Source: Cymbidium sinense (taxonomy: Eukaryota > Streptophyta > Magnoliopsida > Asparagales > Orchidaceae). Taken from it: a stretch of 64,000 nucleotides of DNA. The position numbers and the translations under genes are program-made. Under the pieces are notes generated by a model. That model saw nothing but the letters and a program-made list of their open reading frames with translations, had not been told where the DNA came from and made no database searches. The stretch spans positions 157,279,983 to 157,343,982 of the forward strand of contig CM038216.1 in NCBI GenBank assembly GCA_021442155.1, written 5' to 3'. Below are positions 37,130 through 46,569 of this stretch, one piece after another (within the stretch, counting starts at the first letter, position 1; every line of letters starts with the position of its first letter).

Positions 37130-37146
37130 GGAGTATATCTCCCCTC
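37130..37146 (-). promoter_or_regulatory. Candidate TATA box of LTR copy C
   Basis: GGAGATATACTCCCC on the minus strand corresponds to GGGGATATATACTCCCCC in copy B. The core is shorter here (ATATA). It has the same position relative to the W-box cluster. Confidence 0.3.
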
Positions 37147-37459
37147 CTTGGATCGGATGGCTGAGAGCTATCTTGCTATTTTTGATCAATTTATCTGATT
37201 GATTAGTTGGTTTTGGCTGTTAGGCACTCCATGTGGTTCATTTTAGGTAGAGGAGTGGAGGAGAGGGAGTGCACATGTGCTAGGTGGGTGTATGGAGTGA
37301 TCCAAGCAGTGAATTTTCATTGGAGGGGTCAGTTTGGCCTTGGGTTGGGCCATGGCTAACCCAATCCCATTGGGTCATGTTCACCACCCTCCTTGATGTC
37401 CATGTGGTCTACTAGGAGGATGCCAAGTGGCCTTGAGAAAGAATTGGCCAAATTTCAAG

Positions 37460-38600
37460 TCAATTTGGCCATAGGTTACCCTTTGACCTAAGGGTAAAAT
37501 GATCATTTGCCCTTGATTTTTATTTGGATAGATTTGAGATGATTCAAAAGTGGGTTCGTCCAAATTTCAATTGATTTGGAGTTCATTTGGTTTGAATTGG
37601 TTCAATTTAACCTATTTAGGTCAAGTTGGGTCAATTTAGGTTAGGTTGATTAATTGGTCAAATTGGTTCAAACCATGGGTTAGGTCAAATTCAAATGATC
37701 ATTTGGAGCCTATGGGTGTCATTGGTTTGATTCAATTTGGTTTATATTTGATTTTGGTTCATTTGAGTTCATTTAGGTCAAATGGGTCAAGTTGACCAAT
37801 TTGACCCATTTGACCCAATTGGGTTAGTTCATGGATAGGTTTAGGCTTGGTTGATCATTTGAAATATATTGCAAGCTTTGGTTTCAATCAATTTTAGTTT
37901 GGTTTGATTTCAAGTTGATTTGACCTTTTAGGTCAAGTTAGGTTCATGGTCAATTGAGCTATGTTGGGTCTAGTTGGCCAATTGAAGCTTTGGTCAAGTT
38001 CAACAAGTGATTTAGAATGAATTTGACCCATTGGTTGCAATCAATTTGGCTTATATCAAGATTTGATCCATTTTTACTTTTTAGGTCAAACTTGGGTCAA
38101 GTGGTTAATTTGGCTTGGTTTGGCTCAATTGATGGTTTGATCATGTTCAATCATTGATTATGGATTGGTTTAGATCAATGGTTTCCATCAATTTGGCTTA
38201 TGATAGATTTTGGCTTGTTTAGATTTCATTTGGGCTAAGTGTTCACTTGGTCAAAGGTTAGGTTTGACTTGGTTTGACCCAATTTGAGTGATTGATCATC
38301 CTAGGATGATTGTTGCTCATAATGTGAGGCTTAGATGGGCTTAGTTCAATCCAATTTGGTTTGGATTAGAATTTGGCTCAAAAAGGTCATTTAGGTTACT
38401 TTGGGTTAAGTGAGCCTAAATGGGTCAATTGACTTGATTAAGGCTTGATTCAAGTTTGGTTGAACTCACATATGAACTTATGATAGAAATATAAATCCAA
38501 TTGCGAGTGATTTGAGTCAAATGAGTTTTATTTCATTTGACAATTTCTAGTCAAAAGGGTGAGTATAGGTTTGACTTGGGTTAGTTTGATTTTGGTTTGA
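37460..38600 (-). promoter_or_regulatory. W-box cluster in LTR copy C
   Basis: About 26 TTGAC/GTCAA cores by eye, with runs at 37775-37815 (five cores in about 40 bp) and 38080-38100. It lies in the same place as the clusters of copies A and B. Confidence 0.5.
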
Positions 38601-39591
38601 TGATTGAAGTTTGTGTTTATATTTGGGTTTGTGATTGAAGGATTGATTGTTTGAAGACAAAATCTAACGGTTTGGATTGATTTAAGAATGATTTGGCTAA
38701 GTTCAAGAATTTGACTTGAAGGAGCATAGGTTGGATTTAAGTTGGATTTGGACTTGAGTTTTGAATTTGGTTTTGGTTATTTGAATTTATATTTCATTTA
38801 TATTTGTGAATATAAATGAGAGTATAAATGAGTTATGAGAAAATCTTTTGAATTTAGAGTGATTTGAATTTGATTTGGTTAAGTTCAAGGATTTTACTTG
38901 AAAGAGTATAAGTTGGATTTGGTTGGATTTGGATTTGAGTTTTGAATTGAGTTTTGGTTATTTGAATTTATATTTCATTTATATTTATGAATATAAATGA
39001 GAATATAAATGGGTTATGAGAAAAACTTTTGAATTTGGAGTGATCTGGATTTAATTTGAGCTAAATACATAAGATGAAATCAAAGGTCTTAGGAAAGATT
39101 TTGTGATTTGAATTCAATCATGGGTTTCAATCATTTGATTTGGAATTGATTCATGAATTGGATTTTGGAATTGATTTGATGATTTGAGAAAATCACTTGG
39201 GTTGGAATTGATTTAAGGTTTGATTTGAGCTAAGTCCATAAGATGAAATCAAAGGGCTTAAGAAAGGCTTTGGATTTGATTGAAGATTTGAGAAAATGAA
39301 TTGAGTTGAAATTGATTTAATATTTGATTTGGATTGAAGTTGGTTTGAATTTGAAGTTTGACCTGAAAGAAGGAAGTAAGGATTTGGTTCAAACTAAAGG
39401 GTAGGCAAGTTTTCCTAATACTCCTAAGGCATAACCTATTCTTATGGCTAACTCTTCTAAGTCTCTAGGGTTAGGTTAAGTGTTTACCTAATCACTAGAA
39501 GTATCTTAAGACTAAAGAACTCTTAGTGTTTAGAGGAGTCTTATGTCTAAGATGGAGAGATTGAGAGCTCACTCCAAAAGTGAGATCAACA

Positions 39592-39830
39592 AACTCATAA
39601 TTTCATACAAAAACACCTAATCAGTTTTCTGAAATTACCCATAACGCCAACAGCTCCCTTCAATGTCCTGATCAGAAACGATGAATGACTACAGTGCTCA
39701 GGAAAATGTTTCAACACAACTCTTCTCATTCAGCAGACTCTATTTATTATCGATCTTTTTATCTTACCACTACAAGGTGATGATATTGTATTGGGCATTG
39801 AATGGTTAAGAACTCTAGGAAGCATCTTAA
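39592..39830 (+). pseudogene. Protease C-terminal part of chromovirus
   Basis: Starts with HNFIQKHLISFLKLPI, the half-motif that normally follows the protease active site, directly after the solo LTR. It continues with TLFIIDLFILPLQGDDIVLGIEWL, the usual end of the domain before RT. A TGA stop lies at about 39684. The split shows that the LTR landed within the catalytic-site coding sequence. Confidence 0.85.
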
Positions 39831-40930
39831 CTGATTACAACACTATGACCATGAGTTTCATCTGGCAGGGGCAACATTTAATTTTACATGGTAACAAAAC
39901 GATCGACATCTCTCCCATTCGTTTCGGCCAACTACTTAAGCTGAACTCTAGTGGATCAATTTCTTTTTGCTTCCAGCTGCTTCAGCTCTCCACGGTACAA
40001 GACCACTCAAACAGTACTCCACCTTTAATTCCTACAAAAATCAGCATACTTTTGTATCAGTATTCAGACTTATTTGCTGAACCAACTCAGTTACCACCAA
40101 CTCACACTTATGATCATCACATTCATCTCAAAGAAGGCACAAATCCTATACATATTAAGCCTTATTGTTACCCACATTTTCAGAAAAATAGAATAACTCA
40201 GTTAGTACAGGAAATGCTTCAAGCCGGCACAATTCGTCCAAGTTCTAGCCCCTTCTCTTCTCCAATCTTATTAGTGAAGAAAAATGATGGCACATGGCGA
40301 TTCTGCGTCGACTACCGTGCATTAAATAAAATCACCATTCCTCATCATTATCTCATCTCGACAGTTGACAAACTACTCGAAGAACTTTATTGTGCAACTA
40401 TATTTTCCAAACTAGACCTTCAGGCAGGCTACCACCAAGTGAGAATGGCTGAGGAAGACATTTTAAGACTGCTTTCGAACCCATGATGGTCACTATGAAT
40501 TTTTGGTTATGTCATCCGGGCTCATGAATGCACCGGCAACCTTTCAAAATCTTATGAATTCCATCCTTCAACCGTATCTTTGAAAATTTGTCATCATTTT
40601 TTTACAACATCCTCATTTACAGCGCCACTCTCCAAGATCATACTTACCATCTAACCCAAGTCCTCTGTTGCTTTCTTGACCATGCTCTGTACCTCAACAG
40701 TGCCAAATGCATTTTCGCCCAACCTTCCATCGACTATCTCGATCACACCATTTCAAATCTTGGAGTTCAACCAAACAATGACAAAATTCAAGTAATTCTT
40801 CAATGGCCTATGCCACAATCTATCAAAGCGCTGCGCAGCTTCCTAGGTCTTGCCATCTATTATCGCAAATTTGTTAACTCGTTTGCTGATATTACAGCCC
40901 CACTAATAGCTATGCTAACTAAAGAGTAAC
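39830..40930 (+). pseudogene. Reverse transcriptase of chromovirus (catalytic site lost)
   Basis: The largest open frame of the window is here (39791-40486). It carries the linker (DLFAEPTQLPPTHTYDHHIH) and then RT blocks PYCYPHFQKN, GTIRPSSSPFSSPILLVKKN, WRFCVDYRALNKIT and FSKLDLQAGYHQVRM. After a frameshift near 40455, text equivalent to the palm follows ([10 protein letters not shown] near 40530). The catalytic box, expected as Y/F-x-D-D, reads FFYNILIYS at about 40597-40623, so both aspartates are replaced. The thumb and the link to RNase H (FAQPSIDYLDHTIS, QSIKALRSFLGLAIYYRKFV) are readable to 40929. The enzyme could not work. Confidence 0.92.
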
Positions 40931-41410
40931 TCCACTGGACTACTAAAGCCAAAACAGCCTTTGATCTACTTAAGAAATGATTAGCATCTCTCCCTATTCT
41001 ACAACTACCTGATTTCAGCAAACCTTTTATCATTGATATAGATGCATCCGGCACAGGTATTGGCACCATTTTATACCAAGATTTTAAACCCATAGCCTTC
41101 TTCAACAACAACTCAACCCTCAGATGCGAAAAGCTTCCACATATGTTCATGAGTTATTTGCTATCACAGAATCAGTTAGTAAATGGCGACACTACCTTCT
41201 TGATTCTCATTTTACAATTCATACTGATTAACGGAGCATTAAAGAAATGTCTACTCAAGTTATTCAGACACCAGAATAACATCGGTTCTTAATCAAATTG
41301 TTGGGCTATGATTATACCATTGAATACAAAACGGGTCCATCTAATCAAGTTGCTGACGCCCTCTCTAGAATCCACGACAACTCTGCTACCGTTGTTCCTC
41401 AAGGTTAGCT
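40930..41410 (+). pseudogene. RNase H remnant of chromovirus
   Basis: After a stop at 40927 the sequence reads LPILQLPDFSKPFIIDIDASGTGIGTILYQ near 40990-41080, the N-terminal RNase H block with its aspartate. In shifted frames VHELFAITESVSKWRHYLL and then LIKLLGYDYTIEYKTGPSNQVADALSRI (to about 41372) follow, the latter the normal RNase H end. Stops at about 41231 and 41279 interrupt it. Confidence 0.85.
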
Positions 41411-41441
41411 CATTTCCCTTATTACTTCACCGGTCTCCTCT

Positions 41442-42690
41442 TTGCTCCAAGACTTGAAACAAGAAACCGCATCTCACCCGGAACTCCAAAAATTGCTTCA
41501 CAATATTACCCAAGATCTTGGAATTTTTCTCTTTTACACCATCAAAGACAACCTCATCAGATACAAGGGCCGCATAGTCCTCGAAGCTAGCTCCCCCGCG
41601 AAACTATCCATACTTCAACACTATCATTCTGGAATTATTGGTGGACACGGTGGTTTTCGCAAAACTCTGCAACGGATCCAATAACACTTCTATTGGCCTC
41701 ACCTACGAAACGATGTCCAAGCCTTTATTCAATCCTGCCCAATTTGTCAAGTCACCAAATATGAATCACTAGAACCAGCTGGTCTACTACAATCATTACC
41801 AATTCCTATGGCAACTTAGGAAGACATTTCCATGGATTTCAATGTTAAACTTCCACCTTCACGTGGGAAGAAAACAATTATGGTTATCATCGACTGGTTA
41901 ACCAAGGATGCCCATTTCATTCCGCTTTCAGCTCAGATTACTACCGCATCAGTTGCCTCCATTTTCACTTTTGAAATTTGCAAACTACACGGCATTCCCA
42001 AGTCCATTATATCTGATCACGATCGCCTCTTCATGAATCAGTTTTGGCGAACATTATTTCAGGAATTGGGAACTAAACTCCAATTTAGCTCCGCCCATCA
42101 CCCGGAGATGGACAGTCTCACTGAGTTCACTAATCGTACTGTCGAACAATACCTCTGCTGCTATGTCATGGATAACCCCCGGATCTGGACTCGATTTCTG
42201 CCTTGGGCCGAATTATCCTATAATACCTCATTTCACTCCGCTATAAGCATGATCCCATTTCAAGCTCTGTATGGTCGCCTCCCCCCACCAATACATCCTT
42301 ACAGTGGCAAAGATTCTCTAATCACCTCCCTTAACGACTGGCTCTAGGAGTGTGACACCATCCTTCTCGACCTAAAAAGCAACTTAACTAAAGCCGTCAA
42401 TCGAATGAAGTAGCAAGCTGACAATGGCCGTCGAGATATTCAGTTCGACGAAGGTGACTTAGTATTCGTCAAACTACAGCCATACAGGTAAACTTCACTC
42501 TGCACCACACCCTATTGTAAACTCGGCTGTCGTTACTATGGCCCATTTACAGTCCTTAAACGAATTGGCACCATTAATTATCATCTTGAACTTCCCCCTC
42601 ATGCCAAAATACACCAGTCTTTCATGTCTCTCTCTTGAAATCTTTTCATTCAAACCCTCAACTCCATCCCAATATCCTTCCAGCATCCTT
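41442..42690 (+). pseudogene. Integrase remnant of chromovirus
   Basis: The zinc-binding N-terminal domain reads HYHSGIIGGHGGFRKTLQRI at 41622-41681, then CPICQ near 41736. The core has MDFNVKLPPSRGKKT (first aspartate, 41832), SDHDRLFMNQFW (second, about 42012) and HHPEMDSLTEFTNR (glutamate, about 42098-42140). The three catalytic acids are therefore present, although an in-frame stop at 41682 and further stops at 42345 and 42411 break the protein. A later FDEGDLVFVKLQPY near 42444 and FTVLKRIGTINYHLELP near 42550 belong to the C-terminal domain. The order is normal for a chromovirus. Confidence 0.9.
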
Positions 42691-42707
42691 CTAGGATAAC
42701 CACGCAG

Positions 42708-42943
42708 TCCTCCACCCAGAATTCATTCTTGCCTCCCTCCAAATCAACAGAGGCTCTACTCCAACCTAGCAACATTAAGTACAATAGACAGGTATGTCAT
42801 CTACTGAGGCCACTTGGATCGACTGTCCTCCACCCAGAATTCATTTTTGCCTCCCGCCAAATCAACAGAGGCTCCACTCCAACCTAGCAACATTTAATAC
42901 AATGGACAGGTATGTCATCTACTGAGGCCACTTGGATCGACGA
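42708..42943 (+). repeat. 118-bp tandem duplication in chromodomain coding region
   Basis: TCCTCCACCCAGAATTCATT starts both units, at 42708 and 42826. The units are about 93 percent alike. Because 118 is not a multiple of three the duplication shifts the frame. The coding content is HPEFILAS and then a block ending MSSTEATWID, the chromodomain area. Confidence 0.9.
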
Positions 42944-43124
42944 TGCTGACCTTTTGGTTTCTCTTGCTCCTTACAACCTTGCAGACAAGGCAGCTTCTCC
43001 GGCAGGGCAAGGAATTGTTATAGTCATAGATACCACCATAATTGAAAGTGACATGGAACTACACGGCCCAAGGAAAAGGAAGAAACCAGCTTGGTTCAAG
43101 GACTATCAAATGGGTGAAAGTTAG
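42912..43124 (+). pseudogene. Chromodomain-like C-terminus of chromovirus polyprotein
   Basis: The chromodomain tail targets integration to heterochromatin in many chromoviruses. The frame from MSSTEATWIDDADLL continues with APYNLADKAA and ends GPRKRKKPAWFKDYQMGES. The first part resembles the usual ATWED...FP...LEDK end of plant chromovirus integrases. The last 36 codons lie inside the 3' LTR, which starts at 43016, so the polyprotein tail overlaps the LTR. The duplication just upstream breaks the link with integrase. Confidence 0.7.
43001..43014 (+). other. Polypurine tract of chromovirus
   Basis: GGCAGGGCAAGGAA lies one base before the 3' LTR start (TTGTTATAG region). It is purine-rich with two C interruptions and is the likely plus-strand primer. 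It also codes for part of the polyprotein tail. Confidence 0.6.
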
Positions 43125-43375
43125 TGGGTGCTTCTAGTATAATTAGTAAATAAGGTTAGTGAACACCTGCCCACTACCAATTAGTTAGTTAGAATTCTAC
43201 AGGGGAGCACGAGTATTAATAGTAGCCTGTAGTAGGATAAAACGGAGTTTTTGGTTTCTTCTATTTTCAGGAAAATCTCTTCCCTTCCCCCTTTTACCAC
43301 TGTTCTATTAGTCAGCGGTTCACAGGAGTTGTCGGCATCCTCGAATTGCCTCCTTCTTGTAATTGTGCTCTATCA
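43016..43375 (+). repeat. 3' LTR of chromovirus
   Basis: TGTTATAGTC ... CTCTATCA, 360 bp, aligned without gaps to the 5' LTR at 30409-30768 with about 23 differences. It begins within the polyprotein reading frame. Confidence 0.93.
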
Positions 43376-43425
43376 TCATATCCTTTATTATTTTCACTTA
43401 ATTTTCTCCTCTCACATTTTCCTTT

Positions 43426-43442
43426 TCTCTCTCTCTCTCTCT
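43426..43442. repeat. (CT)n microsatellite
   Basis: Short run of CT units just outside the chromovirus 3' LTR. Confidence 0.8.
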
Positions 43443-43479
43443 GGTATAATTGAACTCCCTCAAATTTGACTTGACCTCA

Positions 43480-44040
43480 TCTCTAATGGCAACAAAAATT
43501 AGCTGCAGAACCCCTATGTTGTATGTATAAGATACCGTGACAATTGGTTGCGAATAGAAGTATTAGGCGGTTGCGGCCACCATCTGGCAAGACAAGGTCC
43601 AATGGCTTAGTGCTTTTAAGTTGATGGGGGGATCGGGGAGGACGAAAAAAATACATTCATTTCCATTTCAAGGCAATTAAAATGGAGATTTTGTAAATAT
43701 TCTCCTGTAGCGTAGCTATAATGGAGTCTTTGTATACCAAACCGAGAAGATACCATCCAATGTCATTTATGACATTTATGTGCTCCATGCTTGATGGTAG
43801 TGTTCCGACTCGGTATGAATCAATGAAACAATTAACTAAAGATGGCACGTTCTCCGCAAATGAGATAAAAACGGCTCAACGACCATTTATTTAAATCCTT
43901 ACTCCTTCATTCTTAAATTTTCCAATCAATTCAATTATGTCATTATCTAGGTTATCCATTAAGATATTATCTTTATATGCAGACAGATAACCAAATCTTT
44001 TTGAAATATTATGAAATTCATGGCAGACTATAATTTAAAA
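43480..44040 (-). pseudogene. Unidentified coding-like fragment
   Basis: On the minus strand, 43848-43657 is open and reads MPSLVNCFIDSYRVGTLPS, then INDIGWYLLGLVYKDSII and LQENIYKIS. Just upstream, in another frame at about 44010-43900, FGYLSAYKDNI and DLDNDIIELIGKFKNEGV-like text looks equally protein-like. Base composition is less AT-rich than the surroundings. I do not recognise a family and it does not resemble the retroelement genes nearby. It could be a broken exon of a host gene or part of an unknown transposon. A stop and a shift separate the two pieces. Confidence 0.3.
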
Positions 44041-46129
44041 TAAATTAAAGATAAATGACTTTTATTTGCTAATTGAATGTTATATGATTGAAAAATTAAG
44101 ATAAAAACATGGTGAAAATTATTACTTTCCAAATAAAAATATATTCTAGAAAAAGAATTGTTACTCTCTACCTATTCATATTCTAAAATGTTAAACTTTA
44201 AAAATAATATAAATATCATTCCTCCTCTTTAATATCATTAAGATCAATGGCATGAGATTGTTTGATCATCAATCAAACCATCAATTTCAATGGATGACGC
44301 TAATTATGAAAAAAATAATGGTGAATTCAAAGCTTACAAACTTCCTGCTAACCTCTTCTTGCCACTTCTTGCCTCATTGGTAAGGATTTTGCTTATGACG
44401 AATTGGCAGCGAGTTGAGGATTGGCAGAGAGGATACATTAAAAGATTACAAACTTCCAATGGCTTGAAATTAAGAACACGAAATGATAATGATATTTATA
44501 ATATATTTAATGATTTTGATTGATGAGAATGACAAAGTAAAATAATGTCAATATAAAAATAATCATCCACCTATGCAACTTAGTATTGAAGAAAGTGAAT
44601 GCAGCAACTTACCAAATGGCACTTAGCATACTCAGCTTGATGTGGATCAATCCTTACATCATTAGGAAGTAAGCTGATCTAGGCACTTTTCAACTTCAGG
44701 TGTGCATGGAAAAGTTAAGTGCCAAAAATATGGAGCGCGTGTGGCCTAAAGAAATTCAATCTATAAGGGAAGGTTAATTTTTCTTCTTTGTATTTTATTC
44801 TTTTTTTTTGTACAAATTCATTCATTTATTATTTAAAATATTTAATAAGCACCCTACAAAAATATTTAGTGAATAATAATTAATTTGTAAATAAATCATC
44901 GAGGACTCAGAGAACACACTCCATGTACTCATTGAACTATAGGCTACTCATCATTTATATTACTAAATCAACCATATATTTTCATAGTCAAAGAAATTGC
45001 CACCCTTAGGCAAGTAATCATGAAGAAATCGTCTAAATATTACTAGTACTAACCATCATCTATAGCTAGCCAACTTAAGGCATTGATGAGTACACTAGTA
45101 ACGACTTGAAGAAATTTGATTTAACAAAAGCATTTGACTATAAGTGCGTAGTCAACAAACTTGAGCGATGACTAAAAGTCAAATCTTAAGGTGTCTAAAA
45201 GTGATGAGACTATTTATTGTAAGAAAGCCAAAACTTCCAAGCACAAGACCTACTTGTGAGCTAAAGCCACTAAGAAAAAGATAAGTTTGCACCTAGCCTA
45301 ATTACGTTTACTTATAAGCTAAGGCACACTAAGGTGCTAAGTATTCAAATGTGGGAAACCACTTAAATACTCATATGCACTCACTCTTTTGTATTTGTGC
45401 ACTCTACAAAGTCCAACTAAAAAAATTAATTACCTAGCCTCGGTGAGATGACTTCCCCTTTTTTTGACATGATATGCAATGAGAACACATGAGTCTCTTT
45501 TAGTCAATGAGTCTTGATAGGTGCTTCCATTAAGACTATGAGTCTAGCATAAGGTAAGGTACATCTAAAGTGATGATTATAGTGATAACAAACTAACTGC
45601 CCCTTTATACTGAGATTCATATTGAGTAGTGCGTGAGGCATTTCTATTAGCGACGAAAGGTTGGTTCCCCTGTAAAAACCAAGAGTTTGTCATAAGATGA
45701 GGTGAACCTATGATGATTATTAAATAACTCATAATAATGCAACTATTAGTACATTCAAGTACATAAGCAAACCTAACTATAAATTAATAGATGCTTTCAA
45801 GCACGCACATCATGACTTCAAGTACAGTCAAGTACATAATTACAAGCATTTATGATGTAGTATAGTTTTAAGTACTACCAAGTACCTTCAAAATAACTAC
45901 ATACAATATAAGCTGATTTGTGATGATTACACATAAAACTATGATCTACGATTATTAAAGGTCAATAAATAACAAGTGTAAAGAATGAGAAAATTACACA
46001 AATAAAAGTAAAAAATGAGATGAGTTATAGAAATTTTATGATTTTATTCCATATTTCAAATTTTTCTTTCATATGCAAAACTATTACAAGTATAATTCCT
46101 ACACTTGTATAAAAAGGCAAAATGTTGAG

Positions 46130-46560
46130 TTAGTCGATGGCACTTCCCTCATCACTTTTATTAGAAACTGATAATAACTCTTAGGTATAAGAATAAACTA
46201 TCAAAGTGGCCATTAATGAATCATCTTTGAATATAGAATATGATCCCCTCCTCAAACTTCCACATAAGGTGTAACTCATACTATGATCAGTTTAGAAAAT
46301 ATGCTAAATAGCTTTAACGTACTATAATTTAGCTTCTCATAAAAGAATTTTCTCTTTGCAATGAGCGATTTTAGCATCAAGCTACTTTTTTTTTTTTTTT
46401 TTGTAGGCTTCTTGATAGGTCAAACTCTTGTTGCAATGATGCCCTTATTACCTAACATTCTACCTCTAACTCACCTAGTCGCTTAGGACTTACCAAAAAT
46501 TCCTGGTCGAGATTGTAGGTAGCTTGCAAAGTCACTACATGTGCATATATATATATATAT
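46130..46560 (-). pseudogene. Coiled-coil-rich coding relic
   Basis: Minus-strand translation gives LQATYNLDQEFLVSPKRLGELE, then ASLQQEFDLSRSLQ and LDAKIAHCKEK with regular hydrophobic spacing. Downstream it ends in an acidic ELLSVSNKSDEGSAID before a stop near 46133. The heptad-like pattern and acidic end resemble the C-terminal part of the accessory proteins of Tat elements, but the link is weak. A poly-T run at 46387-46402 (lysines in this sense) and stops interrupt it. Confidence 0.3.
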
Positions 46561-46569
46561 ATATATATA
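46545..46569. repeat. (AT)n microsatellite
   Basis: 25 bases of alternating A and T. Confidence 0.95.

Larger units (their letters stand above)
31922..39591 (-). mobile_element. Solo LTR of the long-LTR Tat family (copy C), 7670 bp
   Basis: Plus-strand sequence runs TGTGGTGTTTATTTC ... GATCAACA. On the minus strand this gives TGTTGATCTC ... CACCACA, matching copy B from end to end. There is no internal region and no second LTR, and a 5-bp target duplication flanks it, so it is a solo LTR left by recombination between two LTRs. It contains the same landmarks as copy B: CTTTC-rich tract near 33500-33560, GGGATGTCTA block near 34680, GC-rich words near 36400-36600, TATA candidate near 37135 and a TTGACC-rich stretch at 37460-38600. 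Short reading frames inside show no known domain. Confidence 0.92.
30409..43375 (+). mobile_element. Chromovirus (Ty3/Gypsy) with nested solo LTR
   Basis: This plus-strand element is defined by two 360-bp LTRs, a PBS, gag, protease, RT, RNase H, integrase, a chromodomain-like tail and a purine tract in the expected order. Its own length without the nested 7.67-kb solo LTR is about 5.3 kb, normal for a plant chromovirus. The LTRs differ at about 23 of 360 positions by my count (about 6 percent), mostly transitions. The flanking pentamers CTATA (30404-30408) and TCATA (43376-43380) are not a convincing target duplication. All genes carry stops, so it is a dead copy. Confidence 0.9.

Noticed and set aside
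30404..43380. Target duplication of the chromovirus
   Set aside because: CTATA and TCATA match at only three of five positions, so I do not claim it.
44290..44523. 77-codon plus-strand frame (MDDANYEKNNGEFKAYKLP)
   Set aside because: No family recognised, isolated in AT-rich DNA. It could be real but cannot be supported.
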